The notes under the pieces: generated by a model
Told to the model about the DNA's origin: nothing
The model's database searches: none
Seen by the model: only the letters and a program-made list of their open reading frames with translations
Source of the DNA: Solanum dulcamara
Taxonomy: Eukaryota; Streptophyta; Magnoliopsida; Solanales; Solanaceae
Direction of reading: 5' to 3'
Assembly (NCBI RefSeq): GCF_947179165.1
Contig: NC_077242.1
Span: 52,957,097 to 53,021,096, forward strand
DNA: 64,000 nucleotides
Program-made: the position numbers and the translations under genes
In this document: one piece after another, positions 1 through 11,659 of the stretch
Position numbering within the stretch: position 1 is the stretch's first letter
How the letters are laid out: every line of letters begins with the position of its first letter

Positions 1-99
1 ACCGTTACTACTTGGGTGGAGTCTCATAGATAACATGTATCCCGTGGCAATATTTTTAACAAAAACATGCTACACTGTACAAAACTATGGGGTGTAACA
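1..99 (-). repeat. End of giant LTR (G family), unit 1
   Basis: Matches 7208-7306 and 5990-6088. It ends in ggggtgtaaca, the reverse complement of the LTR start TGTTACACCCC seen in the plus-strand relatives at 53023 and 60166. The rest of this LTR lies left of the window. Confidence 0.8.
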
Positions 100-417
100 A
101 ATAGGTAGAGAAAGGTCTAAAGTGCCCCTACTTAAAAATTAAAATCGAATGAAAAAATTAACACAAGTCCGCGACCCGGAGAAGGTCCCTGATAGGCCAA
201 TTTTGAGCAAATAAAAATTTTGGCCAAATTTTGACTTGGAAAAAAATTGCACTGTGGGAGAGCAGGTCCGCGCGGACCTGTCGCACCCTACTAGAAATAT
301 AATTTTTTTGAAAAAATTTATCTTTCAAAATACTTGATGTAAAAATCCACGAGGCCATTTTTGCAATGTTTAACCTTATTATATCATATTCCAACCTTCA
401 AACGCCAAGATATTACA
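100..417 (-). repeat. Truncated 3' LTR of element D, unit 1
   Basis: Homologous to 25425-25744, the end of the intact D 5' LTR, and to 7307-7624. It ends in atattaca (minus-strand TGTAATAT) next to a polypurine tract complement. Its left part was displaced by the G insertion at position 99/100. It contains an 18-bp perfect palindrome at 263-280. Confidence 0.8.
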
Positions 418-629
418 TTATCTTCCCCTTGGGAGCATTTTTCCTCGAATGAGGTAGGACTAACTTGAGTAGAGTAGAGTAGAGTGTGTTGCTAACAACC
501 AGTATGAATGTAATAATGCAATTTAAACATCATTTAAAATAGAGTTCATGAATATGAATGCATGTAATTAGACATAGAGAGGTTGAAACATAGGATTTTG
601 GAGGATTTGAGAATGAATAGCTAAATACA
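418..629 (-). mobile_element. Element D 3' internal end, unit 1
   Basis: Starts with the complement of a polypurine tract (ttatcttccccttgg), then non-coding sequence like that next to the PPT of elements C and E. It is cut at 629/630 by the 3' LTR of E. No coding potential seen. Confidence 0.7.
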
Positions 630-2865
630 TGTCATGACTCAAGCCTAGGGCCTAAACGTGATACGATGAATGAGGAATCCAGAGGTACCTCACCCAAGCT
701 TCTTAGCATTCATTATCCTTTCATAGGTAATGATAAAAACAATAAGCAAAAATAAAAAGGGAAAACGGGACTAAGGGAGAACATCATCAAATACGAGTCA
801 TCAATCAACCACATATCATCATCCATTTTTGTCCAAACATACCTCTACATATAGACTTGGCGGGGGCTAAGACATGTCCCTAGCTCACCCTCAATCGAAA
901 TAGAAATAAGTGCCACAAAATGTATCCAAATGTCTTAATATAACATAAGCTAGAAAAGGAAAGGAATAGTATTCTCGAAACTTGGGAACTCACCAAAGTA
1001 GTAGCATTCAATGAATTAAACTAGACACGCAAAAGTGAATGTGGAGAAATGCCAATCCCTAAATGGTGATATCATGTAGGTAAAAAAGTATGCGTTAGTA
1101 CTTTGAATATACTAAGTATGTAGGCATACAATTCAATGAAAACGGTAAAGTATTATAAGGTATAGTACATAAGTAGATGCATGCATAGGCAAACAACATA
1201 AATAACATTTGTAATATTCATATATGGGAAGATGACTATAACCGACATCTAAGACCATGCGAGCTAATACATGAAATCTAACATAACCTCCTACATTCGC
1301 ATAGGGAGACTACTTGCCGGGTAGAACTCCATCAACCTCATTCGTTTCTTTAACATTTAGGGCTATTTGTGGTTCTACCAGCCTAAGCCTACAAGGGTTC
1401 CTATGTTGACAATAGTTAATGGGACAGGAGGTTGCTACTGGGATTCCCTTATCGAATCCTACCTCAATGCCCCATTCGGTGCTAAGTCATTCCCACGGAA
1501 TAGTTCATATAGCAAAAGAACATAATTATTTACATATTTTTAAATCATCGGAACATCATTTGGTAGAATAGCTCATTAAAACCCCTCTTTGATTCACACA
1601 AGTGAGAATTGACCTTTCACAAGTAGAATCCATCATTTCATTATTCTTTCATTTCATAAGTTTCCTTTGATCATTGACATTACTTTCATAAACATTCATT
1701 TGGAGTCAAAAGCTTTCAATTCAAACTTCATTAAGAACATAGTAAAATTAGGTAGGTTCCATTCAATTCAACTTTCAAATCATTTAAAATCAATGTTAGC
1801 ATGTATGAGAGTAATGGAATGCATCAATTAAAACATACTTGAAACAATCCACCAATTCACTTTAATACCCTATCATGCTTTCATATAAGGACATTTGATA
1901 AATCAACCATTTCATAAAGTTAAGAGCCAATATGACTAAGATGGGTAAATAAACTTCAATATTCAATAATCTATATTGTTGGAAACATAATTTGGAAACC
2001 TATAAAATTCGTTATTTGATATTGAACTAGTAAGTTGGAAAATACTTGGACTCCATGGGTGATGGACCCATGAATAGAGACTCACATACCTTGGGGAATA
2101 AAAGCCCTAACGAAAGTTTGAAGATGGAGGCTTGAAGACCTTGGAATAAAACCCTAGCTTTTCTTGGTGAAGAAAAAGACCTTAAATGGTTTTGTGTTTT
2201 AGAACTTGAGTGAGAATAATGAGTTGGGAAAGGCTTAGGTTCATTTAGATAGGTTAAATTCAGTCCCCAAATGACCTCACTTTAATGTTAAAATGTACGA
2301 AAATACCAAAATTTCCCTCTTTACAACTTTTTGAAATTGACCCTACGAATCGTAGGACTTTCTACGAGTCATAGAAAGGACTCATCCTGCAGGATCTAAG
2401 AAAGACCCTGAGAACTGATCCTCAGAACTTCCTCTACAACTCATCTCTATGAGTCGTAGTCCTTCCTACGATTCATCAAAAAGACTCATCCTGCAGGATC
2501 TGGGAAAACCCTAAGGACTGAGTCTCTGAAGTTCCTCACTAACTCGTTCTTACGAGTGGTAGACCTGATTATGAGTCATAGACTCTAAGTCATTCTTCAG
2601 GGATTGAGCAACTTGCAGGACCAGGTCTCTGAAGTTCCTTGATGAGTCATTTTTCCTACTCGTCTAAACTTCTACGAGTCGTAACATGGACTCGTAGACT
2701 TTCCTCTTTACTTAGTAAACTTTCAGGCCTCATCATAAGCCCTACGAGCTAGTCCTATGACTCATAGGAGCTTCTACGACTCATAGGTTGATTCGTAGAA
2801 CTCGATTTTAATCCATCTTCTAGAAGTTTTCCTTTGTTTTGAATTTTCGACTTACGGGTCTTATA
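630..2865 (-). repeat. 3' LTR of element E, unit 1
   Basis: Begins tgtcatgac on the plus strand and ends at gtcttata just before a PPT complement (ctcccccttgg). Related to the 5' LTR of E at 17262-19309 and nearly identical to 7837-10072. Read on the minus strand, its first ~520 bp (2340-2865) carry many short palindromic motifs of the type tacgagtcgta. No real gene inside. Confidence 0.85.
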
Positions 2866-3109
2866 ATATCTCCCCCTTGGAACATTCATCCTCGAATAAG
2901 ATTTAACTAGCATAGAAAGGACACGGAATGAGGACTAACAACCCAACATGAATACAATGACACATAGACATGCATAAACCATGAGACTTTCATACTTAAC
3001 ATAAAACATGACTTTAAACTTAACTTTATGAACATGGATTCATATGAAGACTTAGGGAAAATTGAAACATAGGAGTCTTAAACAATTAGAGCGTAAATAG
3101 CTTAGCACC
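2866..3109 (-). other. PPT and 3' untranslated part of E, unit 1
   Basis: The PPT complement (ctcccccttgg) lies directly at the LTR edge. The rest up to the pol stop codon at 3110 is non-coding and resembles the same interval in element C (30168-30419). Confidence 0.65.
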
Positions 3110-3541
3110 TTAGGCAAGAGTAGAATGAAAGAGATAAGGATATCGCTTCATCATATCCATTTCTGCTTCCCATCTAGCACTTTTAACTTGTTGATTCCTC
3201 CAAATGACTTTGACGGATGCAACTTCCTTGTTCCTTAATCTCTTAACTTACCGGTCCAAAATTTCAATCGGGACCTCTTCATAGGTCAAGTTTTCTTCAA
3301 CTTTCACTACTTCCAAAGGCAAAATGGAACTAGGATCACCCATATATTTCCTCAACATAAACATATGGAACACCAGATGAACCATGACTATTTCCAATGA
3401 CAAATCCAACTTATAAGCAACCTTGCTAACACGTCTCAAGATTTTATATGGCCCTACATACCTAGGGCTCAATTTCCCTTTCTTACCAAATTGAACTACG
3501 CCCTTCATGAGTGAAACCTTCAAGTATACCCAATCATCCAC
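3110..3541 (-). pseudogene. Integrase C-terminus and chromodomain-like tail, unit 1
   Basis: Pol 3' end of a Ty3/gypsy element. The frame starts DDWVYLKVSLMKGV, continues with GKLSPRYVGPYKILRR, the integrase C-terminal fold that binds DNA, and runs to an in-frame stop after VPIEILDR. Past that stop it continues as a tail with RLRNKEVASVKV and ends in the YPYLF motif before a true stop at 3110-3112. The tail matches the degenerate chromodomain of Tekay-type elements, which targets insertion to heterochromatin. One premature stop and likely frameshifts make it non-functional. The same gene recurs at 10317-10748. Confidence 0.85.
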
Positions 3542-3592
3542 ATTAAACTCAAGATCCCTTCTCCTTGTATCAGACTAGGACTTTTGGTGACT

Positions 3593-4168
3593 TTAGTCCA
3601 TCTTCAACCTTTCTCTAATGACTCTCACCTTCTCTAAAGCATCAAGTACCAAATCAGGACCCAACAAGGTCATCTCTCTTACTTCGAACCAACTAACCAG
3701 AGACCTACATTGTATTCCATACAAAGCCTCAAGCGGCGCCATCTCAATACTTGAGTGGTAGCTATTATTGTAGGCAAACTCAATAAGAGGTAGATGATCA
3801 TCCCAACTTCCTTTGAACTCCAACACACAAGCCCTTAACATATCCTATAGTATTTGAATTGTCTGCTCGTCTTGTCCATCGATTTGAGGATGGAATGTGG
3901 TACTTAGCTTCACTTTGGTACCAAGATCCCTTTGAAATGATTTTCAAAAATGAAAAGTGAATTGGGTAACATAATTCGAAATATTTGATAATGGATTACC
4001 ATTCAACCTTTCCAATTCCTGAATATACAACTTAGCATAATCCTCGGCACTATAAGAAGTCTTAACTGGTAGAAAGTGAGATAAATTAGTCATTCTATCA
4101 ATAATCACCCAAATTAAATCATGACATTTCTGAGTACGAGGCAAACCCACTACCAAGTCCATGTTCAC
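3593..4168 (-). pseudogene. Integrase catalytic core relic, unit 1
   Basis: Two pieces of one integrase core. The upstream piece (3944-4168) has MDLVVGLPRTQ and VIIDRMT with the first catalytic Asp. The second Asp is lost: the usual ISDRGTQF reads ISNYVTQF. The downstream piece (3593-3841) has FAYNNSYHSSI and ALYG. Between them the reading frame has an in-frame TGA in place of Trp and a TAG just before DMLRACV, while the region of the catalytic Glu (DGQDEQT) is present. It cannot give an active enzyme. Confidence 0.85.
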
Positions 4169-4180
4169 ATCGTCCTGCTT

Positions 4181-4405
4181 TCAAGTGGGGATTTCAATGT
4201 CTTGTGCAAGGCCACCCGGCCTTTGATGTTCGGCCTTAACTTGTTGGCAATTTAGGCATTCGGCTACAAATCTTGCTATGTCCTTTTTCATGCCACCCCA
4301 CCAATAAATCTCCTTTAAGTCTCGGTACATTTTAATCGAACTGGGGTGAATAGAGTATGAAGAGTTATGAGCCTCCTTCAAGATTAAACCCATTAGGCCA
4401 TCCAC
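4181..4405 (-). pseudogene. Integrase H2C2 zinc-binding domain, unit 1
   Basis: Encodes the N-terminal integrase zinc finger: HNSSYSIHPSSIKMYRDL gives the two His and CLNCQQVKAEHQRPGG the two Cys, with WWGGMKKDIA between them. It lies in order between RNase H and the integrase core but in a separate open frame. Unit 2 differs by M to R near its start (MDGLRGL). Confidence 0.85.
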
Positions 4406-4452
4406 ATACGGAAATATAACTAGCCTTGGTAGAGAAGTACCCTATCTACCCC

Positions 4453-5070
4453 TTATGAAAAGACTTCTACTTTCTTTTCTTTCACCAACTTCTTTAACTC
4501 CACTAACGTCTGGTCAAGGTCTTGTTTTGACTTAACATCCACCATCAAAGATGAATCGGACTCATTATGAACAAACACACCACTATTAATTGAACCACTC
4601 AACTTCACCCCTAATCTAGCCAACTGATGAACATCCTTCACTAACTCTCTCTTCCCTTCATCAGCACGAGACACACTACCCATAGACACCCTACTAAGTG
4701 TATCGGCAACCATATTGGCTTTACTCAGATGATAATGCATACTCATGTTATAGTTCTTTAGGAGTTCAAGCAACCTCTTTTGCCTTAGATTGATATTCTT
4801 TTGGGTGAACACATATTCAAGACTTTTGTGATCGGTAAACACATTCACATGTACCCTATAGAGGTAGTGCTGCCAAATATTTAGAGAAAACACAATGACT
4901 GCTAAATCAAGATCATGGGTAGAGTAGTTATTCTTGTGTACCTTCAATTTCCTAAAAGCATAGGCTATAACCTATTATTTTGCATCAAAACGCAACCCAA
5001 GACAACCTTTGAAGCATCACAATACACCATGAACCCTTCTAACCCTTCCGGTAGAGTCAAGATAGGAGCA
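4453..5070 (-). pseudogene. RNase H relic, unit 1, cut by duplication junction
   Basis: The 164-residue open frame at 4453-4947 has [33 protein letters not shown] and KANMVADTLSR, the typical Ty3/gypsy RNase H with its late Asp motif. Upstream sequence up to 5070 is the start of RNase H with disrupted frame. The gene stops abruptly at the duplication junction, so RT, protease and gag are missing from this copy. Confidence 0.88.
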
Positions 5071-6088
5071 TAATAGGGCGTCTAGCCTTTATTTTGTAAC
5101 GCCTTTCAATATACGCAACGAGGGGTCGTGTGGATTCAACCAGCAGCACCCTAACCCACATTAGAACATATTTAGGCCCTGCAATAACACATCACATCCC
5201 TGCAGCAGTACCTCACATGAACAACACTATTCTTCGACGATAATTTAACTATAGCGATTCCAATTTAGTTTATTTCGAACGTCGAGCATTTCTACGACAT
5301 TCTTAAACTTCCAACAGCATACAAGGGGTGTAATACACCATATAACAACACCATAAACTCCAAATTGAAAGGAAAGGCGTTACCTTACGTTAAACTTGTC
5401 AAACTCGCCAAAACTATCCAAAACATCTTGAATCACTTGAAACGAAGCCTTACACAAGGAGTTATACTCGTATTACTAACTTGGTGTTTCTCCAAACCAT
5501 GGCTGCCTTTGCTTTCTTCTCCACATTTTCTCTCTATTTTTGTTCAAGTTTTTGGCTAAAAATGACTTAATAGTCATCCATACATAGATATATATCTTTT
5601 TGGAGAGTGACACATATCATCCCCTAAGGGTGATACGTGTCACACCCTTAGGCAGCCACCTCAATTATGCAACTAATCCATGGTTTCCACGTGGCAGGTG
5701 GGGTATGTCACCTACTGCCACATGTCACTTTCATGTGATGCCATGTGTCAAGTAGGTGAGTCACCTACTTGCTTTAAGTAGGTGCGTCGTTTCCTTATTT
5801 CTCTTTCATGGGTTCGTAATTTCATCGCACTTTAAGAGCCTATGTATTCCTTGCTACTTAGTCTCAACACGCATTCGAGTAGCTTAAGTACGTAAGACCT
5901 CCAAGTTGGTAGTTTACGCGAGTCAATCGAGTGCTATGACTCATTTCTCGGCCTCCAACTCCTTTCGAATTTTTATAACCTTATTCCCAACCGTTACTAC
6001 TTGGGTGGAGTCTCATAGATAACATGTATCCCGCGGTAATATTTTTAATAAAAACATGCTACTCTGTATAAAACTATGGGGTGTAACA
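5071..6088 (-). repeat. G 3' LTR (partial)
   Basis: Ends with ggggtgtaaca. Contains the family promoter block near 5580-5640 (TATA-like run, two G-box-like palindromes, one degenerate) and the aagtaggtgagtcacctactt palindrome near 5750-5795. Similar in layout to the B LTR ends at 34030-34582 and 41240-41851. The 64-codon frame at 5365-5559 has no recognisable domain. Confidence 0.75.
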
Positions 6089-6942
6089 TCCTTCCCCCCT
6101 TTAGAACATTCGTCCTCGAATGTTAACTAGCCTCATAAGGTCTTACGAGTGCTTCAGGATTCTTCTGTACTGGCTACCGTTCATAGGCCTTGTATTAACT
6201 CATATGGTCTATTTAAGAAGGTAGATTACCCGTAGGCATAGGGAACAGGTGATATTTCTTTTCCATTTCTTCTTTCCAGTTCCTTTACCACACATCATAT
6301 TGCACCCTTTACACGAACATGTGTAGGAGCTTAAAGTAGCCCGAAAGATTCTTTAGCATCACCATACTAGTTTGTACGTAAACCTATATCGTTTCTTACT
6401 TCCTTCCTCTACTTACCTTTGAGTTTCCTCATATTCCAGTATAGGAGAGATCTCTCATGCTTTCCTTGTTTAGCTGCTTGTACACCACAATACTAGTATT
6501 CATTAACTTTGTTACCAACATCTTACCTTCAGTTGAGTATAACCTGGCTATTCCTTACAGTATGTTTAAGTTCTCATCGTAATTCTCTTGTTGTATTCAT
6601 CCCCTTTGTATGCACCTATTCTTTGATGTCATACTATTCAAGTCCTTACTATTAATTCTCCGTACTGCCTCTGGTATCATGGCTTCTATCCGTTTATTGC
6701 TGGCCTTTAGATCTTATTAACTCGTGCCAATATGGGATCTCACTTGAAGCCACTTCCCCCCCTTTAGGGTATACCCATAATTAGACTGGATTAGCACTCA
6801 TGATTGTGTTAAGTTGTCGTACCTAGGCAACCAAAGGTATGGAAGATATAAAGGAAGGCATAGATATGGTGCAGTAGACCGAATGTGTTGGAAAAGAATC
6901 ATACGTGTTGGAAAATTGGAAATAAGAGAGTAAGGTAGAACA
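6089..6942 (-). mobile_element. G internal remnant, non-coding
   Basis: Begins with the complement of a PPT identical to that of F, and shares sequence with the 3' part of the B internal region, for example the rc-PPT-like tract at 6747-6775. From about 6790 onward the similarity to F (58340-58440, gatatggtgcag) is in the opposite orientation, so an internal inversion is likely. No gag or pol recognised. Confidence 0.6.
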
Positions 6943-7306
6943 CAACTTTCATGTGATTCCATGTGTCAAGTAGGGGAGTCACCTACTTGCTTCAAGTAGG
7001 TGCGTCGTTTCTTTATTTCTCTTCCGTGGGTTCGTAATTTTGTCGCACTTTAAGAGCCTATGTATTCCTTGCTACTTAGTCTCAACACGCACTCGAGTAG
7101 CTTAAGTATGTAAGACCTCCAAGTTGGTAGTTTACGCGAGTCAATCGAGTGCTACAACTCATTTCTCGGCCTCCAACTCCTTTCAAATTTTTATAACCTT
7201 ATTCCCAACCGTTACTACTTGGGTGGAGTCTCATAGATAACATGTATCCCGCGACAATATTTTTAACAAAAACATGCTACACTGTACAAAACTATGGGGT
7301 GTAACA
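6943..7306 (-). repeat. G 5' LTR, partial
   Basis: Homologous to 5725-6088 with few changes. Ends in ggggtgtaaca at 7306, after which D LTR sequence begins (aataggtag). The joint at about 6943 with internal sequence is not an LTR edge, so most of the LTR is deleted. Confidence 0.75.
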
Positions 7307-7624
7307 AATAGGTAGAGAAAGGTCTAAAGTGCCCCTACTTAAAAATTAAAATCGAATGAAAAAATTAACACAAGTCCGCGACCCGGAGAAGGTCCCTGAT
7401 AGGCCAATTTTGAGCAAATAAAAATTTTGGCCAAATTTTGACTTGGAAAAAAATTGCACTGTGGGAGAGCAGGTCCGCGCGGACCTGTCGCACCCTACTA
7501 GAAATATAATTTTTTTGAAAAAATTTATCTTTCAAAATACTTGATGTAAAAATCCACGAGGCCATTTTTGCAATGTTTAACCTTATTATATCATATTCCA
7601 ACCTTCAAACGCCAAGATATTACA
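7307..7624 (-). repeat. Truncated 3' LTR of element D, unit 2
   Basis: Matches 25425-25744 of the D 5' LTR. Its left end is cut by the G insertion. It ends in atattaca and is followed by the PPT complement ttatcttccccttgg. Confidence 0.82.
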
Positions 7625-7836
7625 TTATCTTCCCCTTGGGAGCATTTTTCCTCGAATGAGGTAGGACTAGCTTGAGTAGAGTAGAGTAGAGTGTGTTGCT
7701 AACAACCAGTATGAATGTAATAATGCAATTTAAACATCATTTAAAATCGAGTTCATGAATATGAATGCATGTAATTAGACATAGAGAGGTTGAAACATAG
7801 GATTTTGGAGGATTTGAGAATGAATAGCTAAATACA
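7625..7836 (-). mobile_element. Element D 3' internal end, unit 2
   Basis: PPT complement followed by non-coding D sequence. It ends in ataca at the E insertion. D resumes at 19310 (atactttaggc), consistent with an E insertion about 210 bp inside the D PPT. Confidence 0.75.
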
Positions 7837-10072
7837 TGTCATGACTCAAGCCTAGGGCCTAAACGTGATACGATGAATGAGGAATCCAGAGGTACCTCAC
7901 CCAAGCTTCTTAGCATTCATTATCCTTTCATAGGTAATGATAAAAACAATAAGCAAAAATAAAAAGGGAAAACGGGACTAAGGGAGAACATCATCAAATA
8001 CGAGTCATCAATCAACCACATATCATCATCCATTTTTGTCCAAACATACCTCTACATATAGACTTGGCGGGGGCTAAGACATGTCCCTAGCTCACCCTCA
8101 ATTGAAATAGAAATAAGTGCCACAAAATGTATCCAAATGTCTTAATATAACATAAGCTAGAAAAGGAAAGGAATAGTATTCTCGAAACTTGGGAACTCAC
8201 CAAAGTAGTAGCATTCAATGAATTAAACTAGCCACGCAAAAGTGAATGTGGAGAAATGCCAATCCCTAAATGGTGATATCATGTAGGTAAAAAAGTATGC
8301 GTTAGTACTTTGAATATACTAAGTATGTAGGCATACAATTCAATGAAAACGGTAAAGTATTATAAGGTATAGTACATAAGTAGATGCATGCATAGGCAAA
8401 CAACATAAATAACATTTGTAATATTCATATATGGGAAGATGACTATAACCGACATCTAAGACCATGCGAGCTAATACATAAAATCTAACATAACCTCCTA
8501 CATTCGTATGGGGAGACTACTTGCCGGGTAGAACTCCATCAACCTCATTCGTTTCTTTAACATTTAGGGCTATTTGTGGTTCTACCAGCCTAAGCCTACA
8601 AGGGTTCCTATGTTGACAATAGTTAATGGGACAGGAGGTTGCTACTGGGATTCCCTTATCGAATCCTACCTCAATGCCCCATTCGGTGCTAAGTCATTCC
8701 CACGGAATAATTCATATAGCAAAAGAACATAATTATTTACATATTTTTAAATCATCGGAACATTATTTGGTAGAATAGCTCATTAAAACCCCTCTTTGAT
8801 TCACACAAGTGAGAATTGACCTTTCACAAGTAGAATCCATCATTTCATTATTCTTTCATTTCATAAGTTTCCTTTGATCATTGACATTACTTTCATAAAC
8901 ATTCATTTGGAGTCAAAAGATTTCAATTCAAACCTCATTAAGAACATAGTAAAATTAGGTAGGTTCCATTCAATTCAACTTTCAAATCATTTAAAATCAA
9001 TGTTAGCATGTATGAGAGTAATGGAATGCATCAATTAAAACATACTTGAAACAATCCACCAATTCACTTTAAAACCCTGTCATGCTTTCATATAAGGACA
9101 TTTGATAAATCAACCATTTCATAAAGTTAAGAGCCAATATGACTAAGATGGGTAAATAAACTTCAATATTCAATAATCTATATTGTTGGAAACATAATTT
9201 GGAAACCTATAAAATTCGTTATTTGATATTGAACTAGTAAGTTGGAAAATACTTGGACCTCATGGGTGATGGACCCATGAATAGAGACTCACATACCTTG
9301 GGGAATAAAAGCCCTAACGAAAGTTTGAAGATGGAGGCTTGAAGACCTTGGAATAAAACCCTAGCTTTTCTTGGTGAAGAAAAAGACCTTAAATGGTTTT
9401 GTGTTTTAGAACTTGAGTGAGAATAATGAGTTGGGAAAGGCTTAGGTTCATTTAGATAGGTTAAATTCAGTCCCCAAATGACCTCACTTTAATGTTAAAA
9501 TGTACGAAAATACCAAAATTTCCCTCTTTACAACTTTTTGAAATTGACCCTACGAATCGTAGGACTTTCTACGAGTCGTAGAAAGGACTCATCCTGCAGG
9601 ATCTAAGAAAGACCCTGAGAACTGATCCTCAGAACTTCCTCTACAACTCATCTCTATGAGTCGTAGTCCTTCCTACGATTCATCAAAAAGACTCATCCTG
9701 CAGGATCTGGGAAAACCCTAAGGACTGAGTCTCTGAAGTTCCTCACTAACTCGTTCTTACGAGTGGTAGACCTGATTATGAGTCATAGACTCTAAGTCAT
9801 TCTTCAGGGATTGAGCAACTTGCAGGACCAGGTCTCTGAAGTTCCTTGATGAGTCATTTTTCCTACTCGTCTAAACTTCTACGAGTCGTAACATGGACTC
9901 GTAGACTTTCCTCTTTACTTAGTAAACTTTCAGGCCTCATCATAAGCCCTACGAGCCAGTCCTATGACTCATAGGAGCTTCTACGACTCATAGGTTGATT
10001 CGTAGAACTCGATTTTAATCCATCTTCTAGAAGTTTTCCTTTGTTTTGAATTTTCGACTTACGGGTCTTATA
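7837..10072 (-). repeat. 3' LTR of element E, unit 2
   Basis: 2,236 bp, starts tgtcatgac, ends gtcttata. Nearly identical to 630-2865 and clearly diverged, with indels, from the 5' LTR. The region 9547-10010 is dense in short ctacgagtcgtag-like palindromes and repeated cctgcagg. No gene seen. Confidence 0.85.
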
Positions 10073-10316
10073 ATATCTCCCCCTTGGAACATTCATCCTC
10101 GAATAAGATTTAACTAGCATAGAAAGGACACGGAATGAGGACTAACAACCCAACATGAATACAATGACACATAGACATGCATAAACCATGAGACTTTCAT
10201 ACTTAACATAAAACATGACTTTAAACTTAACTTTATGAACATGGATTCATATGAAGACTTAGGGAAAATTGAAACATAGGAGTCTTAAACAATTAGAGCG
10301 TAAATAGCTTAGCACC

Positions 10317-10748
10317 TTAGGCAAGAGTAGAATGAAAGAGATAAGGATATCGCTTCATCATATCCATTTCTGCTTCCCATCTAGCACTTTTAACTTGTTG
10401 ATTCCTCCAAATGACTTTGACGGATGCAACTTCCTTGTTCCTTAATCTCTTAACTTACCGGTCCAAAATTTCAATCGGGACCTCTTCATAGGTCAAGTTT
10501 TCTTCAACTTTCACTACTTCCAAAGGCAAAATGGAACTAGGATCACCCATATATTTCCTCAACATAAACATATGGAACACCAGATGAACCATGACTATTT
10601 CCAATGACAAATCCAACTTATAAGCAACCTTGCTAACACGTCTCAAGATTTTATATGGCCCTACATACCTAGGGCTCAATTTCCCTTTCTTACCAAATTG
10701 AACTACGCCCTTCATGAGTGAAACCTTCAAGTATACCCAATCATCCAC
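10317..10748 (-). pseudogene. Integrase C-terminus and chromodomain-like tail of E
   Basis: Same as the unit-1 copy: DDWVYLKV start, GKLSPRYVGPYKI, then a stop after VPIEILDR and a readable tail to the true stop at 10317-10319. The interval 10073-10316 on its left is PPT and untranslated sequence. Confidence 0.85.
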
Positions 10749-10799
10749 ATTAAACTCAAGATCCCTTCTCCTTGTATCAGACTAGGACTTTTGGTGACT

Positions 10800-11375
10800 T
10801 TAGTCCATCTTCAACCTTTCTCTAATGACTCTCACCTTCTCTAAAGCATCAAGTACCAAATCAGGACCCAACAAGGTCATCTCTCTTACTTCGAACCAAC
10901 TAACCAGAGACCTACATTGTATTCCATACAAAGCCTCAAGCGGCGCCATCTCAATACTTGAGTGGTAGCTATTATTGTAGGCAAACTCAATAAGAGGTAG
11001 ATGATCATCCCAACTTCCTTTGAACTCCAACACACAAGCCCTTAACATATCCTATAGTATTTGAATTGTCTGCTCGTCTTGTCCATCGATTTGAGGATGG
11101 AATGTGGTACTTAGCTTCACTTTGGTACCAAGATCCCTTTGAAATGATTTTCAAAAATGAAAAGTGAATTGGGTAACATAATTCGAAATATTTGATAATG
11201 GATTACCATTCAACCTTTCCAAATCCTGAATATACAACTTAGCATAATCCTCGGCACTATAAGAAGTCTTAACTGGTAGAAAGTGAGATAAATTAGTCAT
11301 TCTATCAATAATCACCCAAATTAAATCATGACATTTCTGAGTACGAGGCAAACCCACTACCAAGTCCATGTTCAC
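10800..11375 (-). pseudogene. Integrase catalytic core relic of E
   Basis: Pieces at 11151-11375 and 10800-11048. First catalytic Asp retained in VIIDRMT, second replaced by Asn in ISNYVTQF. In-frame TGA and TAG separate the pieces. One residue differs from unit 1 (IQDLERL against IQELERL). Confidence 0.85.
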
Positions 11376-11387
11376 ATCGTCCTGCTT

Positions 11388-11612
11388 TCAAGTGGGGATT
11401 TCAATGTCTTGTGCAAGGCCACCCGGCCTTTGATGTTCGGCCTTAACTTGTTGGCAATTTAGGCATTCGGCTACAAATCTTGCTATGTCCTTTTTCATGC
11501 CACCCCACCAATAAATCTCCTTTAAGTCTCGGTACATTTTAATCGAACTGGGGTGAATAGAGTATGAAGAGTTATGAGCCTCCTTCAAGATTAAACCCCT
11601 TAGGCCATCCAC
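11388..11612 (-). pseudogene. Integrase H2C2 zinc-binding domain of E
   Basis: HNSSYSIHPSSIKMYRDL and CLNCQQVKAEHQRPGG supply His and Cys ligands. Open over 74 codons but separated from RNase H and from the catalytic core by stops. Confidence 0.85.
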
Positions 11613-11659
11613 ATACGGAAATATAACTAGCCTTGGTAGAGAAGTACCCTATCTACCCC

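Larger units (their letters stand above)
1..5070. repeat. Tandem duplication, end of unit 1
   Basis: This stretch is repeated at 7208-12277 with a constant offset of 7,207 bp. I counted about 26 single-base differences by eye (roughly 0.5%) and no indels. It holds the end of a G LTR, the end of the D 3' LTR, the 3' LTR of E and about 2.2 kb of E pol. Homology stops abruptly at 5070/5071 inside the RNase H/RT region. This fits a simple tandem duplication whose unit 1 begins left of the window. Confidence 0.9.
5071..7306 (-). mobile_element. Element G: deleted giant-LTR retrotransposon remnant
   Basis: Two partial LTR copies in the same minus orientation (5071-6088 and 6943-7306, offset 1,218 bp) flank an internal remnant of only 854 bp. 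The 3' LTR is truncated on the left by the duplication junction. The other LTR keeps only its first ~364 bp in element orientation. The family is that of B and F: same LTR start TGTTACACC, same PPT (ctaaaggggggaagga, complement). The element sits in the D 3' LTR at 7306/7307. Confidence 0.75.

Noticed and set aside
158..394. 78-codon frame duplicated at 7365-7601
   Set aside because: Identical only because of the tandem duplication; it lies in the D LTR end and the homologous 5' LTR of D does not keep the frame.
5365..5559. Plus-strand 64-codon frame MKGKALPYVKL...
   Set aside because: Lies inside the G LTR with no domain and no conservation in B LTRs.
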